Assembly (NCBI RefSeq): GCF_040436345.1
Contig: NC_133230.1
Coordinates: 21,276,197 to 21,340,196 of the forward strand
Reading direction: 5' to 3'
Origin: Pagrus major
Lineage: Eukaryota > Chordata > Actinopteri > Spariformes > Sparidae
DNA length: 64,000 nucleotides
Shown: positions 1 through 19,673 of the stretch, one piece after another
Numbering within the stretch: position 1 is the first letter of the stretch
How the letters are laid out: every line of letters begins with the position of its first letter
The notes under the pieces: generated by a model
What the model was told of the DNA's origin: nothing
The model's database searches: none
Seen by the model: only the letters and a program-made list of their open reading frames with translations
Made by a program: the position numbers and the translations under genes

Positions 1-365
1 TTTGCATCGCTTTTTTGTCAATCTGCAGATGGGAACAACAGAGATAATTATACACCTGCTGCCACTCTTAGCATCAACATGTAATGTGGTACAGTGCTAC
101 TGCGCAGTGGTTAGGTCTAGTGTATAATGGTCAATCTGTCACCCACAAAGACAACTAACTATTCAGACCTCATTTGTGGGGAGTCGAGGGACCACAAAAG
201 GCCCCTGGGAGGCAAGTAAGGTCTAATAATCCAACAGTTCCAGTTTGCACTTCAACCGTCAGTCGCTGACAACAGCTTGTGTTGGTTAAGTGTCTACATT
301 ACAGGTAAAGCGTGCTATAATTACCGATAATCATAAGACATAAACGGTTGGTGACAGATTCTTAC
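1..365 (-). other. plk4 intron 2 (part)
   Basis: This stretch follows the GTAAG donor of plk4 exon 2 on the minus strand and runs off the window. I see no exon, RNA gene or recognisable repeat in it. Confidence 0.7.
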
Positions 366-1611
366 CGTTTTGATAGCAACCTCCAGACCAGTCTTCACTG
401 ATTTTGCCCGGTAAACACATGCAAAGGAGCCTTTGCCCAGGAGGGTGAGGACCTTAAAATCCTACATGAGAAAAAAGAAAAAAGACACATTGAGTATTAC
501 AAACAATTATTGTATTTGCAGAGAAATGTAAATATGATTTCAGATTTTAAAATGTTGATCCCATGAGAGAGAGGATCTTTAAACGCATGATACCTCGATC
601 CTGAGCTCCTGAGCATAAGACAAACAATTCTCCTCGTCTCTGCTTGACTGGGTGTCAGCAGAGAGATTTTGGAAGAAATAGTGAATAACTCGATCAAACA
701 TCGTCCCTCTCGCCTGCGACATGCTGGATGTACAGTAAGACAGACAGCACAGGATCTAACGACTTCACACAGGGGAGAAACCCTCCCACAACAAACGTTA
801 ACTGTCAAACAAGCCACCAACACCTGACACTGTCATATGGCCAACCAAAACCTTTAATTATCCCGGCTCTCTTCCCGCTAACGAGGACCACTTGTAGCCG
901 TTTCCAAGCAGCATGTTGAGCCACCAAACAGACGCGATGAGGAGGAGAAACAACAGTGTTTGTCCCGGGAGAGTGTCGGTAAGGTGACACACCCAGGTAC
1001 CGAGGCTGCATCTTAATGCTGATAACACTGACAACAACAACAATAATAATAATAAATATAATAATAATAATAATAAATATAATAATAAGCAGAAGAAGAA
1101 AAGGAAGCAGCAGCAGAAGAAGAAAAAGAAGCAGAAGAAGCAGAAGAAGAAAAAGAAGAAGAAGCAGCAGCAGAAGAAAAAGAAGCAGAAAAAGAAGCAG
1201 AAGAAGCAGAAAAAGAAGCAGAAAAAGAAGCAGAAGAAGCAGAAAAAGAAGAAGAAGAAAGTTTAAGTCAAAAAAGCCAACCGTCAGTACATATGAAGCA
1301 GCAAACCAGTTGAAACGTAACCAAAATGAGCCAACGCTAATATTATTGGCTGATTAAATGGCGTTAGCTTGGCACCACATTAGCGGATAGTTAAACGTAG
1401 GATACATTTCAACTAAATATATGAAACCGAATGCTTTATAAACACTTTCAACAGTATTATGTAGCGATAAACACCGTTCAACTCACGGCTAAGTTAACTC
1501 CAACCTTGTGTTTATCTATCGCTCCCAGCCTGAGTTGGTTTGAAGTTAGCTTGTGGGCGTTAGCCGAACAAAAGCACTCACCTCGATTTTGTCGCCGATC
1601 GAAACACTCAT
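366..1611 (-). CDS. plk4: Polo-like kinase 4, N-terminal two coding exons (partial)
   Basis: PLK4 is the serine/threonine kinase that licenses centriole duplication; it acts at the centrosome. Two coding exons are visible on the minus strand. Exon 1 is 1582-1611 and encodes [10 protein letters not shown]; exon 2 is 366-461. Exon 2 continues in frame with [19 protein letters not shown] and ends with VAIKT. This gives the glycine-rich ATP loop (GKGSFACV) and the VAIK lysine of the kinase N-lobe. Both donors are GT (GTGAG, GTAAG) and the exon 2 acceptor is TAG. The remaining kinase exons and polo boxes lie beyond the left edge, and nothing coding is seen in 1-365. The start is the only ATG that leads into the conserved GDKIEDFKV junction. 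The adjacent hspa4l gene supports the assignment, because the two are neighbours in other vertebrates. Confidence 0.93.
1036..1265. repeat. Compound trinucleotide microsatellite in plk4 intron 1
   Basis: An AAT-rich run (about 1036-1087) passes directly into a roughly 175-base stretch of AAG, CAG and AAA triplets. The plus strand is almost all purine; the transcribed sense strand of plk4 is therefore almost all pyrimidine. Its arginine/serine-rich translation imitates an SR protein but is only the repeat read in one frame. Confidence 0.9.
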
Positions 1612-1850
1612 CGTGCTGTCTGGGAATCGCCTTGCAGATGCATGAAGGTTTGAAATAATGTTCCTCGATCGTGTGAGCGTAGCGACAGTCGCTACAGGAG
1701 TCCTCAGAGGGCAGATAAATGTTGTTCTCGTGTTCCCCTCCAAAACTTTGCCATTTCTTCCATTTTGAAAATATCCGCCCGTTACTCCCGTGCCTACGTC
1801 ACACGCAACGTCACATGTCAACAAGCTCGCTTTGCCACGCCCCCTTTAAG
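1612..1850 (-). promoter_or_regulatory. plk4 5' UTR and promoter region
   Basis: This is the region directly upstream of the plk4 ATG. It has more CpG than the AT-rich DNA to its right, and includes CGATCG, GCGTAGCGAC and CGTCACACGCAACG stretches. No TATA box is visible. The transcription start cannot be placed from sequence alone. Confidence 0.45.
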
Positions 1851-3654
1851 GGTCCCATAAAGAAATGGCCTCGTAGACTCATAAAACTATAATAACATAA
1901 AAGTGCTCAAAGCTAGATTTTTGTACTTGTCATCTCTGCAACGTTGTATATGTAAAAAAAACATTTCCTACTGTATATGCATATAAATTTTCAGGCCTGT
2001 GGTCATGGCTTAGGTTTTTAATTATGAACATAGGTTGTTCATTTATTCTAAGGAGACCCAAAGTTTTTGAAATTAGATAAGTAAATAATGCATTATGAAA
2101 TAAAAAAGAGTGCATACATACAGACAAAATATTTAATGTAGCCATGACATGGTGAAATCATTCATTACATTTCTAAAACTCAGCTAATTCTAACCGAATG
2201 TTATTTCATCTATAGGGCTACACAGCCATAATTATTTTTGTAGATGATTAATTATTACGTTAATTAGGTTGATTAAAATGTATAAAAATAATGCAAAGTA
2301 CTCATCGCAATTTCCCACAGTCCAATGTGATGTCTTCTAATTGCTCGTTTTGTCCAACAATCTAAAACCCACTCACTTCATAATAACATGAAATTAAAAA
2401 GCAGCAAATCCTAACATTCGAGGAGCTGAAGCCAGAGAATGTTTTTCCATTTCTTGCTTTAAAAATCACCTTAATGACTACCAAATAATAGATTTTTATT
2501 AATTCATATTTATGTCTAAATTTCCTAAATTACGTAATTAGCTCTACCTTCTTGATGGACAAAGACTAGGTCATGAAAAGTGGGTGGCATTATGAAATAA
2601 GTCAGTGGAAAAAAAAAGCTTTGTTAAATAAAAAAAACTTAAAACTACTGGAATTAAATAAAAATGACAACAATAAACCTTAAATCTGAAGGTTTGTGCT
2701 GCTTATGAAGCAGGATGAAACAACATTTTGTCATAATAAACTGAGTTTTAAACATTTATTGGATTGTTCCATAATTGCCTTGATGCATTAAATGTTGTCT
2801 GTTATTATTCACATGATTATTATTTCTTACTGTCTAATTTATTCATTTAATTTTGAATTATTCAGGCTCCATACACATTTTGCCTCAAGGCTTAATTTAT
2901 CAGATTAACCAAAAAATCCCACGCAGCTCTGTGTTTATGACATCACAGATCTCCAATTCAAATCTTCAATTCAAAGTGTAATTTTTGATCCACAATTATA
3001 GTATTGTCAGCAAACAGGATCCCTCACATTTAGTAGTTTTTGCAAGAGAATCAAACGTATAAAGTATATAACCTTCCAATACAGTGTCCCAATCTCATCA
3101 CAGGACTTCACACAGACACAACTATGGTATAGATTTTGGCCAATTTCTATCAGGTTCAGCTGCAGAAAATCAAAAAATAAATTTCAGACTTAAGAAATTT
3201 TGTCTTACAGACAAATGTATTTATTTTTGCCATCTTTAAATCCCAGGACTTAATTATGGAAAAATGCAAGAAAACAAAAAAAAAGGAAATAGGCAACCAA
3301 TCACTTACTAAGAGATTTGGTGTATCAAGCATTGCCATTGTACTGGGAATATGTTCTTTATGTACATATATATGTTGGCTGCTTTTATTTACTAAAATAG
3401 TATTTACAGTCTCTAGACATGGACATGATTTCAAATTCATGAAATACAAATATATAATTTGTATTATTGCATACAAACTAATAGTTCCGCATTAGCAATT
3501 GTTTGGATAGCACTATCTATTTCTCTTATGAGTGATAGGATTTACTGCTGATACTTAAGAGACACATGGAATGCAAACACAGAGGATACCTTCCTGTATG
3601 GTGGTACAGAGGAAACAGTTTTACGTCAGTTTAATCTATTGCATGATTCCTTCA
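1851..3654. other. Intergenic, AT-rich
   Basis: This is the gap between the 5' end of plk4 and the 3' end of hspa4l, both on the minus strand. It is AT-rich with many short homopolymer runs. I see no conserved coding segment; the short ORFs have no family resemblance. Confidence 0.6.
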
Positions 3655-3660
3655 TTTATT
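3655..3660 (-). terminator. Candidate hspa4l polyadenylation signal
   Basis: TTTATT on the plus strand is AATAAA on the minus strand. It lies about 250 bases past the hspa4l stop codon, a plausible 3' UTR length. Other AATAAA-like sites further downstream cannot be excluded. Confidence 0.4.
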
Positions 3661-3910
3661 AGGTATGTCAAACCTTTGAGAGAGTAAAGCACATCATTGT
3701 CACACAGAAGGACCAAAGGGTGAAAACAAAAACCTCAAAAGGTAAAGTCCGATGGGAATGGGAGGGGGGGGGGGCACAAAAAAAACAAACCCACAAAGGT
3801 GGCTGGTGTCGATGGAGAAATGGTCCCAGGTATTGATGTTTCTACTGTCTAAATGGTCAGTTGTATTAAACGCGGTGATGGTTGCAGAGTTTGCTTCTCA
3901 GACACTGATC

Positions 3911-12230
<8,320 letters not shown>

Positions 12231-13800
12231 GCCCTCAATTTAACCTGTCAGGTAGAGTTTCTCGGACCACGTCTCGCGGGCTGCAGGATCGATGCGTGCA
12301 CATCACTTTAATATCTTTGAAGTCTGCGTTTCAGAAATCTAAATGATGTCTGGAACTTGCAAGAGGTGGCACACATTTTGAAAGAAAGAGCTACCTGAAA
12401 GGCTTTGGAGAGGGAATGAAAGTACCTGTCGCGCAGTGATACAGGTGTGGTCTGGCCATACGATGAACTGTACATCCATACATTAATGTGTAATAACAAA
12501 GTAAAAATGAAGAAAAAAAATGGCTTTAAGATTTGCATGAAGATTGAATTTATTGTTTTATTTATTTATTCATTCATTCATTCATTCATTCATTCATTTA
12601 TTTTAATATGAGCTATTCACATCAATCATTCATAAATGTACCTTTAGCAGTGTGTAAGTAAAAAAACTAACACCACAGTGTAACAAGTCAAAATCCTGCA
12701 TTCAAAACTGGACTTCAATTAAGGCACTGAGGTATTGACACCAAAATATACTTGAACTATAAAAAGAAATACATACGAAACTTTCCCCTTTGGAATGTCA
12801 GATTACTTATATTAACTTATTTACTTTTATTCTGATTATTATTAATTAAACATTAATGTGTCATATGTGTGTTATTGGTGTTGTTTTAGAATTTGGGGAG
12901 GATTGTCTGTCTTCAGGTGCATTAAACGTTTGCTTGTGGACCTCTGCTCCACTGCAGACAGGTTTTAGTAGTGATGGAGGAAGAATTTCGATCCTCAGCT
13001 TGAAGCTCCTACACAGTAACTGTCCACCAACACAGGTGTCAGCCTTCTGTTTGGGTGTGAAAAGACTGTGCTTGATTGACATCTTGACTCTTCTCTTTGT
13101 GGCATTTGTCAGGGCGGGACCACTTGACATGTTACATTCCACTTAGCTGGCTGTTTCACACAGTTACTCTGCATGTTGGCTCACTGTCAAACTGTCACGG
13201 CTTAATAGGGAACTCAAATGGAGTCATTGTTAATGTTGTTATTAATACCTCAAAATGTCTGCTTTGAAATGGGCCTGTCCTAACTGCAGCATGGCGTTTG
13301 GTGACTTTATGTAGAGTAACTCCAAGAATAGCTTCACCTAATATCCACCTACGCAGAGGTCTAATCAGACAGACTAAAAGAAAACACCTGAATGAGTGTA
13401 CAGGGTCTAAGTAAACGATACCAAACTACAAGAAACCTCCACTACAAGTAGAATTCCCCAGATTATAATGACATACAGCAAATACACACCTCAATAATAA
13501 CAAGTGACTGTAATAAAATGTACAGTGTTAACATGTAAACAGCATTTCAATGTTGCAATTGGTCTGTGGGAAGTTCATTTCAACTACGTTTTATATACTA
13601 ATCTTTATCAAGGCATCATATTTGTATCGAGCTGGTCATTTGTAAAATTGTCATCTGCAAAGGAAATATAGTTTAAAACAAAAAATACAATATGTTGAAG
13701 GACTTTATGTTTTTTTTAACTGAAGAAAGTTTGTCTAGACCTCATTAAGGCTATACCAAGTATCTTTGATGTATAATAAGCTTCAATTAATAATACCTGA
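12231..13800. other. Intergenic between hspa4l and chmp3, left part
   Basis: This is head-to-head intergenic DNA. It holds a short (ATTC/ATTT)n microsatellite at about 12555-12600 and otherwise AT-rich unique-looking sequence. A 96-codon open frame at 12856-13146 has no recognisable domain, splice context or conserved motif, and I do not call it a gene. Confidence 0.6.
12555..12600. repeat. (ATTC)n microsatellite
   Basis: There are about seven consecutive ATTC units flanked by TTTA units. Confidence 0.85.
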
Positions 13801-13814
13801 TCACACTTTAAATT

Positions 13815-14665
13815 TAGCAGTTTGACTGGTCAGAATTACAATGTCACCACTCAGAATTATAATCCAAGATATCAGCAATTACAGTCTGAGTAGAATGATA
13901 GTTTAAGAAATCTACAAACAGCGTGAGTTGCTCTGTATGTTAGGAGCTATTAATTGTTTGTTTGCTGTTGTCTGTATTATGTGTTTAAGTATTTGATAAG
14001 ATATTTTCTTTTTCAATTCATATTTTCTTTTCTTTATTGGTTTAACTTTTACGGTTTGGTAGTTTGTTTACTTTATTTTTTAAGAATTGGGCAGCACTTG
14101 GCACCTCCAATTTTATATATGTAAGTAAATATAGGACCACTAGGCAGCAGTAAGATCTAGTTTTCTTTTTACCAGACCAAGAGGAAGCAATAGCCATGGT
14201 CTATTTGTCATATTGCTTGCCAAGTCTAAATAAACCACAAGGGGAAAAAATGTTCTTGGGGCTGCGTTCCTTGAAGTTTTATTGTGATTATGAATAAATA
14301 GCCATGCACAAGATCTCTTAAAAAGGACTTTCACTAGTCACCCTAAAATCAAGATATGCTGACTTTAGTTATGACTAGTCAAAACCCCAGTTTCTGATAT
14401 CATCAGTTGTGTTTTGACTGGTAATAGCTAATTATAATATCCTTAAATGTGTATTCATAAGTGTAAGTCATAATTTAAATGGAGATATCTGGAATTCATA
14501 TTTCTGATTTCTTTACATCTTACATTTTATTCCTACCAGTCAGAATGTAACCAAATATATCTTAAATTTGAACTGAATGTGAATTTGATTAGTCAAAATG
14601 TACTTAGGGATTGCTTGAATAAAAGTTTTGACTGGTCACATATGATCGTGGATATCTTTAATGTG
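13815..14665. repeat. Diverged repeat cluster built on a TGACTAGTCA palindrome
   Basis: TGAC(T/A)(A/G)GTCA or half-sites recur at about 13822, 14332, 14371, 14412, 14535, 14588 and 14626. They are usually next to 'aaaa', 'gaattac' or 'gatatc'. This looks like an old internally repetitive interspersed element. There is no open reading frame of note. Confidence 0.5.
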
Positions 14666-14908
14666 AAATCCTTTAATATATAAAAATGGCTTATCATCAA
14701 AGCATTTAATTACTTAGGTTAGATTTCACCTTCACTTGAACACTTGTCCTTGTTTCCTTGATGAAGGCCAGATGGACTGAAGGTCTCCTCATGTTCGAAC
14801 GCAGCCCGACGGGCCTCAGCGAGAACAGGAAGTGCTAGTTGAACAGGCTGAGCTAGCAAGCTAGTTTTAGTCAGGTAGGTTAGCTTGCCATTTAACTCAA
14901 TAGACACA

Positions 14909-17685
14909 ATGGGGCTGTTTGGCAGAACACCGGAGAAAGACCCCAAAGAGCTGGTGAGTACTGACAGCTGAAGACAAGGACTGTCTTTGAGAGTTTTGTC
15001 CGTTGTAAGAAAAGAAACGACAGCACATTTTGCTAACCTTGCTAACGATAGCTGTCAGTTCAACTCAGCTTAGTTCGTCCAATCTGTTGCTACTTCTCGC
15101 TAATTGAACAGCTGACTTTAGTCTATTTAAAAGTGAACCAACAGTCCCTTTAATATTATCCGGGGTTATCTTGTATTATGTATGCCATATTTATTGTAAT
15201 TCGTTTGTTTATATGCCTCATTAACTAATCTTATTTGGGTTTCTGTAGCGAGAGCTAGCTAGTTAGCATACAAGCTAACACTAGTCTGATGTCAGCCGCT
15301 TCAATGTAAACAAACCCTGATTTGTTCGCTTTAGCTAACATCGGGGTCTTTTACGGTTTAGTTGTCAAAAGTTTCACATTGCTGTAGTCTAGTGTTACAC
15401 GTAATGCTTTATTGAAACGAGCATTGCAATATTGTAAGTGTTATTTTAACTGTAATAATGTCAATGCAGTTGTAATAACATGATGTATCATTTCAGATCT
15501 CTGAGTGGTCTAAAAAAATCAGGAGGGAAATGAGAGTGATTGACAGACAAATTCGAGGTAAGATAAAGACAACATCTGACACTATCACTGAACAGATGAA
15601 CTTTCTAAGAGAAAAGTGTAATATTTTATGATTGTAAATGTCAGGCCAGTTCATATACACTAACCCTCATATAGTTTAATGATTAGTCTTTAATAGCTGA
15701 CCGTATGAAAATGGAAGAGAATGTCACATTTGTTTCTATTGAAATATGTTGATTGCTTAAAAAGTCTTGACAGCTACTGATTAATCTAATGGGCTTACTG
15801 GCCAGATAAATGTAAAGTAAACATTTCCATCATGAAATTATAAATGACTTTACACTAGTGGCAGTGACTCATTAAGATGGAAAATTTGTTGCACAATTTT
15901 ATTACACTCAACAGTCAATGACCTGATTAGGTAAGTTATATGAGTTTTGTGTTGTATCCAATGATATGGCCTTTTGTTTCAGATATATAATTTGTTGTTG
16001 TATGTTTTTTATTACACCCTACAGTCAATGATCTGATAATTTAAGTTATATAGTAGTTTTGTGTTGTATGTAAAGACATGCCGTTTTGTTTCAGATATTC
16101 AAAGGGAAGAAGACAAAGTTAAGAGATCCATTAAAGATGCTGCCAAAAAGGGCCAGAAGGACGTGTGTATTGTTCTTGCAAAGGAGATGATTCAGTCAAA
16201 ACGAGCTGTGACAAAACTTTACGCCTCCAAAGCTCACATGAACTCTGCCCTCCTCAGCATGAAGAATCAGGCTGGTGAGTTTGGGAGTACAGCAACTGGT
16301 TCATTAGCGAGGGGGAAATGTATCTAAAATTCTTTATTGTCATCAGTTGAACCATTAAACTAAATGTTCTGCTCTGCGTTTCTAGCTGTTGTCCGTGTAG
16401 CTGGAGCCTTGCAGAAGAGCACAGAGGTGATGAAAGCCATGCAGAACCTAGTGAAAATCCCAGAGATCCAGGCCAACATGAGGGAACTATCAAAGGAGAT
16501 GATGAAGGTCAGCAGCAATGTCCAAAATAAATAGATAGAAATTACTTTACAGCCAAGTTAGTACAAGAAAGTTAGTACGACTCCAATCACAATCTAACAT
16601 TATTTGTTTACAAGAAAATGTTGCTAAACAATGGCATCATGTACATGTATTCATCTTTCAGGCTGGCATCATTGAGGAGATGCTGGAAGACACATTTGAG
16701 AGCATGGAAGATGGAGAAGAGATGGAGGAAGCAGCAGAGGAGGAGGTTGACAAGATCCTCTTTGAGATCACAGCAGGTGAAAGATTTGTTCAACTAAAGC
16801 CTTGTTTCCACCAAGCAGTCCGATTCACCTCGTTACACGCGGCTATTTTTGCGTTTCGAGTATCAGATGTTGTGGATGGTACTAAACGAATCACTTCATG
16901 ACATCCTGTACTGTCTTTACCTCTCCATTTGAGGCACCTAGCAAAATGATCCGATACTATGAGGTGGACGCTGCAGACCACTGACCAATCATTCAGAACA
17001 ACCAGAGTCATCTCGTCGTCTGTGCTCTGATGTATCAGTCTCTTGTCCTGCTGTCTGCAGCCTTTTCTCAAGCAAAGCCTGTTTCCCTGTTGTAATGAGC
17101 AACCACATACTGAGAAGAAAGTATACAAAATGTGCTATGTGTGGTTGAGCAGAGGAAAAAAGGTATTCAGTTTGTATATGTTGTCATCGGACAGTAATGT
17201 ACAGTGAAGGTCACAGTTTGTCAGTTAATAAATGCAGCATTTTCCCACAAGTTAAAGCCAGTCTCCCCGGTTGTCTCCCAACTGGAAAAGTGAAAGAGTT
17301 TACCTCCAAAGCCGGTCCATGGTGGAAACGCAAAACAGATCTCTGTTTAGGTACAGTTTCCACGGGTTACGTACGGGTCAAAGGGAACTATACAGAAAGT
17401 ACTTTGGCAGAAACTAAGCTATACTCATCACAATATGCTATTGTTATATTCCTGTTTTGTTATAAAGTTTAGGCATTTAGAACCACCACATATTGAATTA
17501 TATGAACAATACTGAAAGCTTGGTTGGTTCTCTCTGCTTCATTAGGTGCACTTGGCAAAGCACCGAGCAAAGTCACAGATGCCCTGCCTGAAATGGAGCC
17601 CCCTGGAGCGGCTGCAGCTTCAGACGAAGAGTCAGAGGAGGACATTGAAGAGATGCAGTCAAGATTGGCAGCTCTGAGGAGCTAA
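14909..17685 (+). CDS. chmp3: Charged multivesicular body protein 3 (ESCRT-III, VPS24)
   Basis: CHMP3 is an ESCRT-III subunit that polymerises with CHMP2 and CHMP4 on endosomal and midbody membranes for budding and scission. Six coding exons (14909-14953, 15497-15557, 16095-16274, 16386-16507, 16662-16776, 17546-17685) total 663 nt, giving 220 aa (human about 222). The N-terminus MGLFGRTPEKDPKELISEWS is the basic membrane-binding start. The helical core contains AAKKGQKDVCIVLAKEMI and KLYASKAHMNSAL. The C-terminal half is acidic (EDGEEMEEAAEEEVDKI). The last residues EEMQSRLAALRS form the MIM helix that binds VPS4-type MIT domains. All junctions are GT-AG and in phase. GALGKAPSKVTDALPE matches CHMP3, not CHMP2. 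Intron 2 carries a duplicated acceptor segment (see findings). Confidence 0.97.
15896..16098 (+). repeat. Imperfect tandem duplication across the chmp3 exon 3 splice acceptor
   Basis: Two copies of about 91-94 bases, period about 110-112, start near 15896 and 16005. They share 'attacac', 'acagtcaatga', 'aagttatat', 'ttttgtgttgtat' and 'ttttgtttcagatat'. The second copy ends in the real acceptor and first bases of exon 3; the first carries an equivalent TTTGTTTCAG followed by ATATATAA. Confidence 0.85.
16795..17400. repeat. Interspersed repeat in chmp3 intron 5
   Basis: The left end has 'ccttgtttccaccaagcagt' and the right part 'ggtggaaacgcaaaacagat' plus 'gtttccacgggttacg'. The left and right phrases are related in inverted orientation (tttccacc / ggtggaaa). 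This style is common in teleost non-autonomous DNA elements. It has no coding capacity and approximate ends. Confidence 0.45.
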
Positions 17686-18535
17686 GGTGAACTGCCACTG
17701 TTCTGTCGAAGTCAGCTTGCTCACTCCAATAAGGACAATTCTGGTGTGGATTTTACAGTACTGAGCATCCTCTCTGCTTCATATTATAACTATTATTTCA
17801 CATAATCATTTCAGGGTTAACTTTGTGCAGTTAATGTCTTTTAAAAAAGGTTTTTTTTATAGAACTTTTGGTCTACTCAGCCAGAAGAAAACGTGTTTCT
17901 CGCTTTTTGTCTTTAATTATCGGGGGTAACCCTTGGTAAGTCTTTATTATCCAAAGTCAAACAGAAGGTTTAAGAAAGTGTATATAATGTAAGTATGAAA
18001 AGCCTGCTGTGCCTACAGTGCTTCATCATATTCTTCTGTCCTAAGTTATGGACTGGTGGTGGAGGTACTTGGGTATTAATGATCCAAAAAAGTGATTAAG
18101 GAACTGTTGATGGAAGCCACCCTGCACTTAAATCACATCCTAGATCACTATTTAGCAGTTGCTCTAATCTGTAGGATGCATTTCGTTAGCAACAGCTGTT
18201 CTGTTTACTGGTAACCAGCCCACATTATCTAACTAACACTAGAGACGATGGGTGGATTTCTCCTTTGATAGTTTTTTCTGTACAGTCAACATGTATCTGT
18301 TCTATATGTGGTCATACATGTAAAGTACACTCATGAGGAAAAAATGCACGCATACTACCCTAACCTATTATTTGCATTAACATTAACACAACGTTAAGTG
18401 TTTGACTCTATCAGGATTGAGTTCCTTCTCAGCAGGAGGATGCGGAGGCAATGAAAAGGTCAGTTAGTGCAGAACGTATGTATTGTGGAAGTATTGTGTG
18501 TATAATTTTTCTATGTGGATGGGGAAAAATAAGAA

Positions 18536-18541
18536 AATAAA
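18536..18541 (+). terminator. chmp3 polyadenylation signal
   Basis: This is a canonical AATAAA about 850 bases after the chmp3 stop. It implies a 3' UTR of roughly 0.87 kb without introns. Confidence 0.6.
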
Positions 18542-18544
18542 CTT

Positions 18545-19673
18545 TTAAGAACAACGGTTGCCAATGAGAAGAATCTATTCCGCCTTTTTCTACTCGTAGC
18601 ACTGATCACATGAACATACTGTATTACATTACAAAAACACTGACAGCCGGTCAGAAACTGTACTGCAGAGAGAATCTGGTTCTGGTGACACAAACACCCG
18701 TGTGACACATAAAACAGCTTGCTCAGTAATAAGTTAAATGACTGAGAGTGCTGCTTCTCATCGATCTGCAGTTCCAACAATCGTGCTGATGGTATGATTC
18801 AGAAATCTTTTTATATTTAAAGCTGTGATATGTTAGGTGTAGACTTACATCATGTGGACGAGTCTTTTCTTTTTAAAGAAGTAGAAGAAGTTGGCAGTGC
18901 ATTTTGGTTTGAAGCCAAACCTTGGCCTCAGAATGGACAAAAGGATTGGATTTCAACCAGCCACAGCCCTCCCTCTTGAGCTTTTGCTGTACTGTAACAA
19001 AACCTCGTCTCTGTTCTCTGGCTTCAGTATGTAGGCCACAGGCTGGACGAAACGAAGGTACTTAGGCTCTACTGGAGCAGGTGTTCTCAGGTTTGGTGAG
19101 AGATCAAGAGATCACCCAGAGAAAATCTCTCAAACATTTTTTAACCTGATTTTGCAGACATCATCTGGTTTGCAGTGTTCCCAATACTCAAAGAATAAGT
19201 TACTTTAAATGTAACTGATATCTAATTTTATGATATTTGTACACGTGTTGCCAAAGCACTTTAACTTGTAGTTTATTACCTTCATCTACGAACATGATAC
19301 TACATTATTAGCTTGGTCCAGAGTCAACATCAAGTTTTCAGAGCTGTATTATGCCATAATTTCCTGTCATTTTACTAACCTATGAGACATAGGTTAGAAT
19401 TAGGTTGTGTTTAGTTGTGACAGAACATTCTGGGTCAGGTTTTTGAAACCCACTTACAGCAGGAAGGACACTCAATACCCACCCATCATCCTGAGTATCT
19501 GTAGTGTCTGTGTAATGCAACACTGCCATCTATGGATAAAAGTTATAGCCACACTGTTTTTCCTGCATCACGTTGCTGCCTGTGTGCGTCCACACGCAAG
19601 CCGCCTGGACGCGCCTGTCATCTGGAGGAAACTCCTCCCCGCAGACAGCGCGTCCTGTCGCCTTTCAAGCGCA
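18545..19673. other. Intergenic between chmp3 and reep1
   Basis: No gene is called here. It includes an open stretch on the minus strand (18953-19111) that reads like a terminal exon but lacks a confirmed acceptor or partner exons (see findings). A CTCF-like core lies at 19523-19532. The last few hundred bases should contain the reep1 promoter and 5' UTR. Confidence 0.55.

Noticed and set aside
1016-1357. 113-codon plus-strand frame resembling an SR-type arginine/serine protein
   Set aside because: It is the compound AAT/AAG/CAG microsatellite read in one frame inside plk4 intron 1; the bias comes from the repeat.
12856-13146. Overlapping plus and minus frames of over 90 codons in the hspa4l-chmp3 gap
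   Set aside because: No motif, splice structure or conservation evidence; typical chance ORFs.
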